Assembly: GCA_025642075.2 (NCBI GenBank)
Contig: JAODUO010000959.1
Location: forward strand, 124,001-188,000
Length of the DNA stretch: 64,000 nt
From: Ridgeia piscesae
Taxonomy: Eukaryota; Annelida; Polychaeta; Sabellida; Siboglinidae
Direction: 5' to 3'
How positions within the stretch are numbered: position 1 is the first letter of the stretch; the number at the start of each line of letters is the position of its first letter. Under the pieces are notes generated by a model. The model did no database searches, had not been told where the DNA came from, and saw nothing but the letters and a program-made list of their open reading frames with translations. Position numbers and translations under genes: made by a program. This document shows, piece by piece, positions 11,329 to 24,492 of this stretch.

Positions 11329-12896
11329 TACCGTAAATCCTGTATTACTAGCCGCGGCTTCTAATACAGTAGTGTGTTGCCAAAATGAGGACGAAAACGC
11401 CAAAGTTGGGGTGCGGCTTTAAATACAGTAATTTGCCGAGACAATTTGACATTTGGGTCACAAAATTGTCAGTATAACTGTGAAAAACTTACCGAAGAAA
11501 CGAAGCCGGTTTGATGAATAACACATTGTATTACAATTGCTACTTGTGATAAACAAATGATATAACACTGTTAATAAAATCCCATGTCCATAACATGTTC
11601 AGAGACAACGATCAGAATATGAAAACATGTCACAGTTAAACTCCACAAGACCCTTTCATCGTCGCCGTCAAAGAATGCCTTGGCTAGGTCGGGGAAAGGA
11701 ACGGCTCGGCGGCGCATTTCATGTATCCATTTCAACGTTGGCAACATGACTGTTGCCGTGGGTCCGCGTGCATCAGACAATCGTCATCAAATATGATGAA
11801 ATAATTCCTTTCACACTTAATATAATCCTTTGTCAACAGTATTGTAGTATTGTCGCCGTCAAAGAACGCTGTCGCGAATGGCATGATGGTGTCGTTCAGT
11901 GTAGTGTGTCCGTGTCTGAGTCATTGCTGCTGCTGCACGTGCCGGCAAATAAATATTATGTCATCGTCCTTTGTTAGCATCAATCCCACGCCGTCTGTTT
12001 TGTTTTGACATTAGTTTTAATCTCAGTTCCAAGAACAATGTTCACACGTTTACAAAAGCCAGGCTTCATGCCGATTGTCAAAACAACACCACACTCTACC
12101 AGGGCTTCCCAGCCACTGACGACCGAGTTAATTGCATTTGTTTTCTGGGTCAAGATACAATGTTGTAACCCCCGACTTCCCTGTGCCTGGGCGATGCCTG
12201 GACAAACACGGGTGGCTGGTGGCCTAATTAAGGGACGACTGTCTGAGAAACATGTGTTACATCCGTTCCCACGCTGGCGGAGACGCCAAGTTATTACATT
12301 GTTGCTAGCCGGCAAGGAAGCGTCTTTGAAGTATAGCCGACACAGGCCTGGGAGAGGATGGGTAGCTTACATTTTATAGGTGCCAGCATTATGCATGGTT
12401 CTACATACAATCCTATAAAACCAAAACTTCTTAACATATTTTAATAATTTTAGCACCATTAAATAGCTTAAATATGTGGCTACATTTTATTCGTTGGATG
12501 TATGAACATTCTGCCACCCAATTATATTCTGATAGCATGGTGAAATTGTGGTTATTTCCCCCCCTTTTTTCTCCAAATTAACATAGTAATATTCCGATTA
12601 AAATACATACTGTGTCGTAATTATAAATGCATTACAATAATGAGTCTTTCAGTTATTCATTTATGATCATTATTAGCAAAGTTATGACTTCTATGAAACA
12701 TGTTATAATGTTTCCAAATTGCGTGCGCTACGGCAGTATGTCGCACGCAGTTAATGGTATTGGCTCAAAGTCGGGGTGCGGCTTTAAATAAGGGTTTTGC
12801 CGATATCAAAAAGAGCGGAGGAAATTCGGGATTTAGGTCAAAAGTCGGGGTGCGGCTTCAATTAGGGGTGCGGCTTGTAATACAGGATTTACGGTA
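11329..12896 (+). mobile_element. TA-flanked inverted-repeat element, copy 1
   Basis: This 1,564 bp element begins CCGTAAATCCTGTATTACTA and ends with its complement (TAATACAGGATTTACGG), flanked by TA on both sides. The subterminal motif GGTGCGGCTTTAAAT/GGTGCGGCTT recurs near both ends. A TA duplication fits the Tc1/mariner superfamily, but no transposase frame is present, so the class is an inference. A related, inverted copy is at 41,834-42,956. It lies in the large intron between exons 8 and 7. Confidence 0.88.
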
Positions 12897-13755
12897 CACG
12901 ATAAATGTTGACCAGTACTTTAAGGCATGATAGGGTAGGATAGGAGATTTTTTTGAAATGCATAATTAATTTAAAAAAATCCAGGTTGTAGGGAAGCTTT
13001 TGCTTAGTAAAAACTGTCTGAGGATTTTTTCTGCCACACCCCCATTTCCATGGCAATAAAGAAAATGGCCGCCAAATGATAGAATTTATAGCACATCTAG
13101 AAAAGAACAACACTTTGGAAGTAAAGCTGACATGGCCATGTGGTTTGGATTGCTGTGTTCCTCTTGATATTCTCTACAATCTGAATAAAAAACATTTTAA
13201 CTTTAAAATATTTGTATTTTATTTTGAATTTTTATTTTCCCCTTCAAAATGTGAAATTTTTCAATACTTTGTTTATTGATTTTTACAAATAAAAAACCAA
13301 AATGTTTTTAAACAGGTTGTAGAGAATTTAAAGGAAAACACATCAATCCAACCTATATTAGTGTATCTTGTTTACTTCCAGAGTGTTGTCGATTTATGTG
13401 GGCAAAAATGGTAGATAATTGGGAATAAAAAATGTGGAAACTTTTAACTTGGACCCACCGTTGCCATGGTAACCAAAACAAAATGTCCGCCGTTAAACTG
13501 TCTGCAGTCCTCAATCTGAAGTAGATATCATTATAATTCGTCCACTATTAATATTTTAAAGTTTGAAATGTTGTGTTATACATCTGGTGTCATCAGGATA
13601 GAGCAAAAAGAGAGTTGTTTCAAAATTATTAACTTGCTCTCATGTCATATGCAGTTTGTGTCTAGTCACGTCGTATTATGTATAGTATTTCAGCAACTCT
13701 GATTTTGTCCACAAAGACCTCAAAAATGTATTAACTATGTTTGTTATTGTCTTAG
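12897..13755. other. Unannotated intron sequence
   Basis: No open frame, RNA or clear repeat was recognised here. Short phrases such as CCATGGCAATAAAGAAAATGGC and CCATGGTAACCAAAACAAAATG suggest an old repeat, but no second copy was found in the window. Confidence 0.5.
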
Positions 13756-14615
13756 GAACAGCTGAAACATTTCCAAACAGGAACACGGTCAATAGCACTA
13801 ACAACTGATGCAGATAGACAGCAGTTACAAGATGATCTTAATAACTTGACAGAATGGTCTGCGAAGTGGCAAATGCTGTTTAATTTTGGAAAGTGTAAAT
13901 GCCTCCACACAGGACATGGGAATGAAGATGCACAATATGCAATGGGTTGTATTGTACTATATACTACTTTAAAGGAAAAGGACTTAGGATTGACTATTAG
14001 TGCTGCCATGAAGGTATCAGAGCAGTGTTAATAATACTGCTGTATAAAACAATAGTTAGGCCTCATTTAGAATATTGTATACAAGCATGGAGGCCATGTC
14101 GCAAGAAGGATATTGATATAATGATATGCTAGAAAGAGTACAAAGGAGAGCAGCCAAAATGATACCAAAACTCAGGAATATTAGTTATGAAATGCATCTA
14201 AAAGAATGTGGTTTAACAACACTACAAATCAGAAGATTGAGAGGAGATCAGATTGAGGTGTTTAAAATATTGAATGAGTATGAAAATACTGACAGAAATA
14301 TTTTTTTCATGGTCAAGGATGAGAGAAGAACTAGAGGACATGGAGTTACATTAGTAGACTAGATATTAGAAAATTTTCATTTTCACAAAGAACAGTAAAC
14401 GAATAGCACAGATGATCAGCTGATTGTGTAGGTGCAAGTAGTGTTAATATATTTTAAAATAAAATCGACATATACTGTACCTAAAACAGGCGGGGTATAC
14501 TTAGAAAGATAGGTTGGATTCTCGATAAGCCAAAGGGCTTCCTAGTCCACCTGCCATCTAGAGTTGAATCTCTAGGTGGCAATCTTGTTAAATTTAAATC
14601 TTGTTAAACTGCATG
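13756..14615 (+). mobile_element. CR1/L2-like LINE, 3' fragment (copy 2)
   Basis: The plus strand shows reverse-transcriptase C-terminal pieces in order: LQDDLNNLTEWSAKWQMLF, EKDLGLTIS, VRPHLEYCIQAW-like, then LERVQRRAAKMIPKLRN and LRGDQIEVFKIL. Frameshifts and a short deletion separate them. The 3' end repeats TAGAGTTGAATCTCTAG (a small hairpin), GGCAATCTTGTTAA and a second ATCTTGTTAA, the same tail as the copy at 43.9 kb. The element is 5' truncated and dead, and antisense to the host gene. Confidence 0.9.
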
Positions 14616-14786
14616 ACAAGAGCAATTACACAGCTGTTAGACCCAGACATTGAGCTGATAGAAGTAGGTTTCGACTTAAGAAGAGCACCAGAGTGTCCTT
14701 GATTGCAAAAAGTCGTGGTAGTCTCAGTGTTGGTGATGATTTTGTGTCACCAATTTCTGCATAAATTGTTAGCACATCAAGCAAAA

Positions 14787-16070
14787 CTTCTGCAATCATC
14801 ACTGCAAGAAGTCAAATGCAGCACTTTCTCAACTTGGCAATGGGATCAATCCGCCGTCTGAAGAAGGCCATTTATATGGGTGAAGCACTGGAGAAGTTGA
14901 ATCCGAAATATCTCATGTATCAATAAAAAAAATGTGTCTAATGAAAATGAAATGTACTATGCATGCATGTCTTCTTGTGTGTATGTGGGTGTACACACGC
15001 TGCGAATATGTAAAACAATATAATATTATAATTAGCATGTGATCATGTGGTAACATTTAGTAATTGTATTTATTACAAACGTAAGGATATCAAAATATTC
15101 ATAGTTATTGTAACAGACCATAACTGTGACAGAGGCTGAATTATAAAGCTAAGTAATAACTCACCTTACAGTCATGTAACTGAATTTTCTAACTTATTTA
15201 TTCCAAAAAGATAAAAACCAAAGACATCTACACTGACTGAAAACATACCAACGAAATCTATCAACAATTGCAACTGACAACTCTGCAAAAACTATGATCT
15301 ATTCCAATAAATAAAAAAAAACAGTTGTCACGAAATTTGGCCATGCTGGCAACGACCCCTGGCTTCCCATTCGGCCATCAGTGCTAACCCGTCGTCGGCA
15401 GCGAATCCTCGTATGCATGGCTACGTGCCATGAGTAATGATATCTAACACAGTTCGATCTCCAACTTCCCCGCCGACCTTGGACATCGAGCCACCGTCGG
15501 CATCGTAGCCGTCCAAGCCGTTGCGTACGGTGTTAACGCACAGCGACATTTCCAACAAAACAAGCTGTTTTGCCTCTGAAAAATCCCATTTCGCACATGC
15601 ATCCCACAGTTGTGGGGCTTTCCATTTCTTTCTCTAACTAAATTCACATTTTGTGGTAAATTTATAACACTTGGCAACAACACAATCCACATTAATTTCG
15701 TCGAAACTTTAGCTAGGCGCCATCTTGTTTACATTCGGCAATGGCAACATGGTGAATTATATGGAATTATCCAGGTCACCCCCGGCAACGCGCATAGCGG
15801 AACTCTCCGAAGCTGACGTGTCACAATGGCGAACGCCAAATAAGGAGATAGTCAGTTGAATTGAGCTTGCATTTATTGGGATTTTGGTTCTATTCGTACC
15901 AAACAACATAGCGAACGGTGAATGTACGGTGGCGTTACTAAGGTCTAAACATTGTGTATTTTCCAACACATCCTGCGTCTTCAAAACAAAAACGGATTTA
16001 ATAATTGATAGAGGCTCATTTTATTATCGCCAAAAAATTACCTAGAGGTAATCGTTATAAAAGTGAAGTT
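14787..16070 (+). repeat. Interspersed repeat family R2, copy 1
   Basis: This copy shares long stretches with 24,717-26,060 and, for its middle, 47,900-48,460. Examples are CTGCAATCATCACTGCAAGA, the AAAATCCCATTTCGCACATG region, CCATCTTGTTTACATT and GGATTTAATAATTGATAG. No open frame is conserved between copies. The class is unknown. The middle part can occur alone, so this may be two elements that travel together. Confidence 0.75.
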
Positions 16071-16735
16071 TTTTAATTTGTTTGGCCAAAAACGTCATTC
16101 TAGTAGCCGTACCTTGCCTTAAGTAGGTTGACTTTTTAAGATTTAACCATGCTTGTGACATTTCTGTATGGCAGGCCGCTATTCAGGTTTTGGTAAGTTT
16201 TGCCATTCAAAGCATTTGTATACAATGGCAAACCTGAATAAATTGCATATTTAAACGTTGTTGTAGTTTGTTATTGCTCATCAATAGTTTCTGGAGATTT
16301 TCTTGGTTTTTCAAGATGGATTTTTCCAAACCTGCAGTGGCTATAATTGCGGAAGGCAATATTAAATTTTAACACAGTGATTTGCCATGACATGTTTTAG
16401 ATGGTATATTTGAGTTATTGCAAAGATAGTATGATGGCGACGTTCAAAACTACAACGATGTTTGCAAACATAGCATCGAAACTGATCGTGACAGCGGGAG
16501 TATTTCTGATCGATACTCAGATGCCAGTGATGATAAAAGTTAGAGCTAGAAAACAAAGGAAGATCAGCATACCATGTTGTCAATGTAATATAGTACAGCT
16601 CATTTTACTCACTGATTATCGTACCTACTGAAAACATATAACATCCCTATTCATAAAAAGAGGTGGTCAACTTTGCTGCACATTCATCAAGAATGCTGCA
16701 CCCAGTGGTTACAATAGATCAGGGCTGCATACATG

Positions 16736-19205
16736 TTAAGTCTCCCGCATTCAGCGGGAGACTCCCGCAATTACAAGTAAATCTCCCGATCTCCCGCGCG
16801 GGAGAAACAATCTCCCGCAATTTCATCGAAACATAAGTGAACACAATTGCGGGAGCATCCGGCTCTTTCCGGTTTTCAGTCCACCAAAAACAAACAAATT
16901 GTACGTAATTTACTTTACTGGGTGCGGATAATTGGTTTATTTCTGGCTGGGCATTGTCTCAAGTGTTTTTCAGAGTTGCCTCACAATGAATAGCAATGCC
17001 AGTTAACTAATTGCAATCGAGTCTGAGACTGAGCTAAAGCTCACAGACACCGCCGGGCGAGGACAACGATTTGAACAAGGACCTGAATTGGAATTATTTA
17101 AATCACGTCTTACTGTGATGACTGAACATTAAAAACAGTCTAATAAATACCTAAGTACAAGACCTACACCTTGCCTGTCGCTGACATTGTTTATCAGCTT
17201 TATAGAAAAACCGTGAGCCGCTTCGATACCATATTATCGCCCAGTGTGTACGTTCCAGTCTTGTAGAACAAACTGCAATCCGTTTACATCTATACAAATA
17301 ATGTCCATCCATATATCTACATTACATGTGCATGTTTGTAAATGTATGTACCTTTGCTAAGCGCTTTATTATTTGAGTACATTTGACATGTAAATGAAAA
17401 ACATCCTTAACAGACGAAAACATGCTTATTTAAATATCTCCGGTCGGGCCTGTGTCACCATGGCTCAGTCCAGCTCATAAAAATGAATTCCATATTCAAG
17501 TTTTACATGTAAAGATTATGTTAGTTGTGTAACAAAATATGTAGATGCTGCTGCTTTTCATACAAGGGATTCTTTGCAACCTATGATACATATCAGAAGC
17601 TGAACAAATATGCCAATGTTAGGCCTATACCTAGAACACAAGAAGTAAATTACTGAACATTATAATATTTATTGTTCTATCACCAAGGCTAAGCCTTCTT
17701 TTTAATTCACGAGGGCCAAACAGCAACACATCATTTTTTATATGAGATTACCAGGGAATTTATTATATTTGTGGTATTATATAATGATAATAAAACATAT
17801 ATGTTAACCCATTTTATCCGGAATACGATTCTAGTCGTAGTTACCCTTTTTATCCGGAATACGATTCTAGTCGTAGTTTGCACTTGACACGGCTTCCCTG
17901 CACTCTGACGTTTTGGAATCCCATTGGCTGGTTAACACCGAATGACGTCAGTATATCGGGATCACTAGGAAACTCATATTTTTCAACCAATCAGCGCCGT
18001 TCTGTGGGTATTTGCAGTTCAAAGCGGGTACCCCCAAGCTAAAGTGAAATCAAAGATGGCGTCGAGTCGCAAAGATCGTTAAATGTTGACGTATTTTGAA
18101 GGATAACTCCGCTAATTTACTTCATACTGGTGATGACAAGAAGGCAGACAAGTGGATAGACGATATAAGATGGACGGTTATGGTATTTGATGCGACATTT
18201 GTCCGTGAAGACATACTTTGAAGCCATCGAAGTGGGTCAACCGACAACGGCATCCATTTCCACCCACCTCGCTCCACGCCGTATTTTTGGCGCCAAACAA
18301 AGTTAAGAATATTTCCAACGATGATAACTACTTCATAAATAAAGTGATGTTGAAATGTTGAACAAAGTTGTTACTTTATAGTACTTCTTTATTAGTTATA
18401 AGAAATGAGCCACAGAATTATATATCGTTGACAGAAAATATTTCAAAAATTTGCATAATTCCGCTCAGCGGCGCCACACATTGGCGATTCAGTCGACTGA
18501 CGTGGGGGTATTACAAACAATTTTACATTATGAGATTATTATCCAAGATGTGTGGACAAGTTGTATACCTTTATTTTCAGCAGAGATTAATGCATAAAAT
18601 AAACTCAACTTGCTCATTGACATGTTGCTTCCTTCATGGCGAAAATGTCGGGTGAAAAGTAATGTGACAAACCTCAACATAGGTTTGAATTTATTAGACA
18701 TGTTTTGCCATATGCCACATATAATATATATATGATAAAACTATGAGTTTATCGATGCGACTGTATAGTTTATTTTATCTACTTTCTAAAGGTATATCAC
18801 ATTTAAAAATTGATTGAGAAATAATAAAGTTATGTCCATTTTAAATGAAGGCCTGTCATTTTTTAATGCCGACAGATTGGTTTGAGGAAATGATCAGGAA
18901 CTGGCAGCAACTCGTCTGCACTAGCTTCAGGATAAAATGGGTTAATATTGAATATTGTTCATGGCTACAAGAATGGTTTTGCTCCAGAGTAAGTTAATTC
19001 ATATAACAATATCTGTGTCAATATCTTAATCAGTGGAATTTATTCATTTTTGTATTATATTCTTTGCATTTTATGGTTAAAAACCTAATTTACATATGAT
19101 AGCCCCATTTTCCAAGAGCCTCCGATTTACGTATAAAATACCGTTTTCCCCCCCAAGACCCTCCGATTTACGTATAAATCTCCCACATTGGCATTTCCAA
19201 AACTT
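16736..19205 (+). repeat. Interspersed repeat family R1, copy 2 (split by a TTAA element)
   Basis: The left part (16,736-17,803) and right part (18,946-19,205) match R1 copy 1 at 4,772-7,010. The GC-rich left end has several CTCCCGC/GCGGGAG complements that can pair locally. The interruption at 17,804-18,945 is a separate TTAA element that is missing from copy 1. Confidence 0.8.
17804..18945 (+). mobile_element. piggyBac-like non-autonomous element, CCCATTTTATCC ends
   Basis: The 1,134 bp body starts CCCATTTTATCC and ends GGATAAAATGGG, a perfect 12 bp inverted repeat. TTAA lies directly outside each end. Ends starting CCC next to TTAA are what piggyBac-type transposases cut. The left end carries two tandem copies of TTTTATCCGGAATACGATT followed by CTAGTCGTAGTT. 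There is no transposase frame, so it would need a partner enzyme. It sits inside R1 copy 2, and R1 copy 1 near 6.8 kb lacks it. Confidence 0.93.
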
Positions 19206-19446
19206 AACATGTATGGGGCTGTAGTAATAAAATAGTTATCCTTTCTCTAATAATTTACCCACTAATTTTTTTAACTGCTTTAGACACTGTCAAACAACTT
19301 GACAGTATCATCTCTTGCCCACCCCTGTTTAGTTCCATGTTCTCCATGACAGCTGTGTGGAATAGCTGTGGCTCTTAGCTCACATGAAACTCTGGAAATG
19401 TTGCTAAGCACATCCACAGCATATGCATAATCCTAGTGTCACTTAC

Positions 19447-19701
19447 CTGGTGGAGGGTAGGCGAAACGTAGCATTACAACCCCCGGTTGTTGGGTAAAGT
19501 TCACCTGCTGCACTTCACTGTCTGAGAAGAATGTCTTCACGTCATCACCGGTACACATTGGACACACTCCCGACAGGAGAAAGGTGTCATCTTTAAATGG
19601 ACCTTGTACGTCAGTTAGATGCACCGATGGCCTCATCAGTTTCACTTGCACTTGTATACCTTGGATGTCAAGGCGTGCCTTCTGCGCTACACGACTGGCA
19701 C
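19447..19701 (-). CDS. PARP14-like: PARP14-like exon 7 (end of RRM5, start of RRM6)
   Basis: This is a 255 bp exon, phase 1 at both ends. The acceptor is ATCTCTTTCAG and the donor CCAG/GTAAGT. It begins ASRVAQKARLDIQGIQVQVK, the last helix and strand of RRM5. A linker follows, then RRM6 (FLLSGVCPMCTGDDVKTFF, VMLRFAYPPP). RRM6 lacks the SGG loop found in the neighbouring repeats and reads SDSEVQQ there, so it is the most divergent of the set. Confidence 0.9.
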
Positions 19702-19980
19702 CTGAAAGAGATTTATAGTGACTATTGTGTGTACCAGAACAAGGTGTGTGCCGTTTTGGTAGCCCAGATTTAATACTGTTACAAATGCAATATTGTCCCT
19801 ATGACAATTAAGTAAAAAGAACATACACTCAAATAATAGTTAACTTAAGTGTTAACACCATTGTTTGACTTGGAATATTGATAGTGACATTATGTACATT
19901 CTATGATTACATAGTCTGACACTGACTGCCTACGGATTACTAATTAATATACTAAAAGTAATTGCAGTCACAAAACATTT

Positions 19981-19981
<1 letters not shown>

Positions 19982-20015
<34 letters not shown>

Positions 20016-20034
20016 ACACACATATATATATGTA
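19982..20034. repeat. (TA)n microsatellite
   Basis: (TA) dinucleotides with a CACACA interruption, in the intron between exons 7 and 6. The Tyr/Ile-rich open frames across it are artefacts of the repeat. Confidence 0.95.
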
Positions 20035-20325
20035 TGTTTCTTTCAGACAAAATGTCCACATGGGTACATAAAATACAATACAAAATGCAATACATAAAAT
20101 ACAAATAAAACAATTATGAGGTACAACCAAAAGTTAATTAAAAACAAATAGGTCATAAAAACAAATTGAATGTGTTTATAAAAATAGGGTACTATAGTAT
20201 GTCCAGTATTTGTACATAGAACTTCTAAAATGTATATCGGTATGGAAGTACCCCAGTAGTCAACAAAAAGAGGAATTATCAAAGCATGTTCCAATTTAAG
20301 ATAATTTCTTGATAGCTGAACTTAC

Positions 20326-20592
20326 TGTCGGCCTCCTCGAAAGTTATCACTGCAATGTCATCATTGTTGTCATATTCCAGGTGTTCAATGTGTCCCCCTC
20401 CAGATTTGTGCCAATTCTCAAAGAAAAGTGTCAGGAATTCCTTCGATATCTGACTGCTGATTCCAGACACTTTCACTGCCTTTGGTTGGCAAGACTGCCG
20501 ATCAAGTCCTTCGTAGATGTCATTGAGGGCAGTGACTGTCAGATGTGCACCTTTCAGCACCAATGTGCCTGCATTCATCAGCTTGGTGGCAC
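20326..20592 (-). CDS. PARP14-like: PARP14-like exon 6 (end of RRM4, start of RRM5)
   Basis: This is a 267 bp exon, phase 1 at both ends. The acceptor is TTTCCATCAG and the donor GACA/GTAAGT. It starts ATKLMNAGTLVLKGAHLTV (end of RRM4). RRM5 then runs AVKVSGISSQISKEFLTLFF, ENWHKSGGG and IAVITFEEADS. It carries the family's complete 'LxxFFExxxKSGGG' motif. Confidence 0.92.
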
Positions 20593-20935
20593 CTGATGGA
20601 AACAAATGGTCTGGTTCAACGATAAGCACAATCAACACAGACTTCAGTTCCATTAATTGAAGGTCTTTTTAAGAACGAATGGTTTTGACTTAATCAACAG
20701 TTCCTTATCTTGTAGTTCATCATCTGTATTTTGTGAGATGAAAAATCTCATAAGTTACATAAAGATTAAAATACCTCCACCTGGCCTCCTGTTTGTCTCA
20801 TTGCCTCAATGACTGTTAAATTACATATGTTTTGACACTGTCCATCACTGTCATTTCTGAACACGTTATCGGTTCGCCTGTCGTAAATCCTTCTACCATA
20901 ATTGTCATTCTGGCTAGATGGTAAATTGATACTAC

Positions 20936-21148
20936 CTTGGGGACTCTTGAATCCAACCACTGCTACCCCAATGTCTGCATCAAAGTCACATGATTCAAGC
21001 TCAGACCCTCCAGATTTGTTTTCGACGAACATTTCTATCACGGTTGTTGATGTGTCGGGTGCTAATCCAGTAATCTTTACCATCCGGACGGGAGCATTGT
21101 CATTTACTCTAGACGGTGGCTTTCTCGTCTGCACAGTGCCCAGCTTGC
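20936..21148 (-). CDS. PARP14-like: PARP14-like exon 5 (linker and start of RRM4)
   Basis: This is a 213 bp exon, phase 1 at both ends. The acceptor is AATTTGCAG and the donor CAAG/GTAGTA. A basic linker (KLGTVQTRKPPSRVNDNAP) precedes RRM4: VRMVKITGLAPDTSTTVIE, MFVENKSGG and IGVAVVGFKSPQG. The open frame runs on past the donor, but that extra sequence is Asn/Asp/Arg-rich and unlike the repeats. Splicing to exon 6 restores the expected 'G-A-T-K' junction. Confidence 0.9.
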
Positions 21149-22213
21149 CTGCAAATTGCACAAGTATTATGACACACCAATATGCAACTTTATATCTGCT
21201 TTACCAGTTTCAAAAACATACAGAGTGTATTTTACTTTGTCTTTGGTGTAGAAGTTTACTATTTTGTGTGCACATCTGAAACCATATTTATGTAGAAATA
21301 GACATTAAAGAGGTTTTACTGCTACTACTAAAACTACAGTGGTTTACTATATACATACCACTGCATATTTTATTAAACTTATTGTAGTTATTTTGGAATA
21401 CAGATTTTAGCATGAAAGGTAAAGTTATAGGTACACAAATTAATTTGTTATAAAAAAACAAAGGTAAAACAATTATAACCTAATCTACATGATTTTTATG
21501 CATAACCACCTTGTGTATAGTTGCTGCATTATCAAATAGAAATACAATATAAATCTTAATACTTCTCTTGCTAAGACAAACATATTTCTCTCCCTGTCTC
21601 CATACCCAGCTTTCTCCCTACCTCTCTTCCTCTCCTGCTCTCCCACATACATTTCGTACTTAAGTATGTAGGTGTCACACTATCATCTCGCATTTGTGTG
21701 TGTGGAAATATATCACGATATAAGAAACTGATGTATGGAATGGTTATTTGTTTGCCAAAATGTTGCACTTGTCCAAAATAACACAACAATATACGTCACA
21801 TATATATATATATCCTCATGGCGTCTAGTGACATTTATTCAGATAGGCCTCTCGCATTAAGCGCTGCTATTGGCTTACACTGACGTCAATGGGGATTTCT
21901 ACTACAAGAATCCGAAAGAGGGCGTCCAGGGCTTTCCTGTAGTACCAAATAAGTCCGCCATGCGTTGAGGGAAACCCGAAAGAATGCGACATGAACTAGT
22001 GCGATTTAACGGTTCTGTTTTATGAAATTCATGCGTGAAATGTACTAAATAATAATATAAACGAGAAATATGCATTGCCAATTGACAAAAAAGATACCAA
22101 AGTATACTTTGGTGACAAAAAGTCAAAATCGTCGAAATTCATCGTTGCATGTTTATGCGGTGTTTTCTCGAAATCAAGTTCGCTGACATACGACTCATTT
22201 CGTTAGAACACGT

Positions 22214-22235
<22 letters not shown>
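21149..22235. other. Intron 4, unannotated part
   Basis: AT-rich sequence with a short TCTC-rich tract near 21,590-21,650 and (TA)n near 21,800. No coding or RNA feature was recognised. Confidence 0.5.
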
Positions 22236-22244
<9 letters not shown>

Positions 22245-23065
22245 TGTCATAGTACTTCAAGCAATATGTTCACTTGTCAAAACAGCCAGAAAGAAAATAT
22301 TGTCCTCAATCTAAACCTTAACATGATTTTTTCATGAAAGATTGTCTTATTTAGAACCACTGATGGCTATGGGTTTGACAGTTACTGAAATTAAGCATTT
22401 CCTGTTCAGTTTAACAGAGAATTATGATCCTGAGTTGATCCTGAGATGTGATTCAGTTCTGTCCTAGTTATTGAGCCAATAAGCCCCTGAAATATGCTTT
22501 TCATCAGGGTAAAAAACATTACAGCAAGTTAAGTCATGTACGGACATCTTCAGATGTTGACAAGCGCTTTTTGGAACCTTTGAATATTTGTTAGTACATG
22601 ATTTGGTAGAGGCAATTGAGTTGAGTTTCCTGGTTAATGCCAGTCCAATATACGTATGTAGTACTCTCTTTTTCATGTTATCGGCATCTCTTAATACAAA
22701 AGAGCGAGACAACTGATCTGACATTTTCCCACGATTCTTTCAAATCATAATCATCACACGATTTGTTACCTATCTTGAAATCAACTTTCACGAAAAATCT
22801 CTTTTCTACGACTGAATTACTAGGTCTGATCACCATAGTGGGTCAATAAACATTTCTTTACATCTCAATATCATCATTCCCTGCTAATCTGAACATGAAA
22901 TCCATATTTTCAGTAACTGTCAACCCATAGCCATCTTTGTTCAGTGGATATAAATGAGAAAAAGCTTCCATGAAACTTTTGGTTTAGTTTGAGGAGGACC
23001 ATAGTTTGTTTCTGACTATGTTGACAAGTGAACGAATTACAATTACGATGACAATATATATCAGC
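22236..23065. repeat. Long inverted repeat with ~500 bp loop
   Basis: The segment at 22,236-22,400 recurs in reverse complement at 22,905-23,065. Paired landmarks are ATATATTGTCAT, GTTCACTTGTCAA, GATGGCTATGGGTT and GACAGTTACTGAAA. The arms are about 160 bp and clearly diverged (roughly 70% by eye). It may be an old foldback element or two opposed copies of one repeat. No coding capacity was seen. Confidence 0.65.
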
Positions 23066-24437
23066 AGCAAAAACACTTTCAGGCGTATTCAAGTATGTGC
23101 ATGTAACAAATGCATCATTTTTTTTAGATCTCATTGCATCTAGAAACTTCACTGCACTTTCGTAATTACACATTCTGAACTTTTCCCTCACTCTTAATTT
23201 TTACTCGAAACCTATCACTCGCACATGGTACAATCAATGCTGTCCGGATGAACATGGATCCTGGTCTAGGAGAGTTTGTGCTGCGTGTGGACAGGTTGCT
23301 GGTTGCTTCCAACAGTTTGTTCATCTCACCAGGTACCTTGGGTTCAACCAAAAAGAACCGGAGATTGCATAAAGCAGTGTGATACTTGAATGTACAGTCA
23401 TGTCCGATAATTCTTATTATTTTGTGAACAGTATCACATTTAAGTTCTGCTACGTTACAGACACATTTCCTGACCGTTCCCCCACCATGATGTGGCTCGA
23501 CTCAATAGCCCAACGTGCAAATAATACTTTGTTTATGGTCCGGAGAGGCAGAGCAGACTTAGAAATCCAAAAGTGACGTATCTCTAGTTGTGATGCATTT
23601 TTGTCCATGACTATTTTTATTTTCAATCATCTGAAATATGACAAGACAATTAAGAAACAAACTTTAGTTTGAAATAATGGTACGGTCAAGCATGTGTTGC
23701 ATGTATTCAATCAATGAGGCAACCTTGGCTTATTGCAAACAAACACCTCATTAATACTTCTCAGTCAGATATCATTTGAGATAATTATGACAAGGGCATT
23801 TACCACTTGTTATAAAACATAATTTGACTGCTCAATAACTGGTAATCCAAATAGGTCAATGGTAGTTCTAGCCTGAGGGTCACAGGCTATGAAACATGTT
23901 TTTCACATGCATCTTTTCATCTATAACGTGTTCTGATGATGACACTTTTCAAAAATATATGAATTAAATCAATTTTATACTGGCATTAAATTTCGCTAAA
24001 TATAGATGACACATCATTTAATAGTATAACCATATGATTTCATGTATACTGAGCAATAATGGGGAACATATCATGTACGGCACTGAACTCGTCTCAAACT
24101 TATAACTAATGTCAATGAATGTCAAATAGGTCTCCATTGTACATCAGCTACACCCTTCAGCGATATGAAACACGTAAGATGCAGTGATAGAAATAATAGG
24201 CTTTGACAAACACCATATTTAAAACTGGCGCAAATTGTTATGTAGTTGAAGGTCACAAATAAAATACCACCTTTGATATCGCTATCCACCTCGCTATCCA
24301 ACAACATAAACATAATTGCTCTAGGTTATGTAGTTGTTGAGATTTTTTGATATTTGTATTGAAAACCTCCATCTTAAAAATGGAAAAAATTAATGTCAGA
24401 GACCAAATTTTTTATATTTTACATCAGAGTCCTCTAT

Positions 24438-24439
<2 letters not shown>

Positions 24440-24490
<51 letters not shown>

Positions 24491-24492
24491 TA
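24440..24492. repeat. (AT)n(AC)n microsatellite
   Basis: An AT dinucleotide run followed by ACACACAC, in intron 4. Confidence 0.97.

Noticed and set aside
20766..20935. Exon 5 extending to the end of its open frame
   Set aside because: A good donor at 20,935 gives a perfect RRM join to exon 6. The extra residues do not resemble the repeats.
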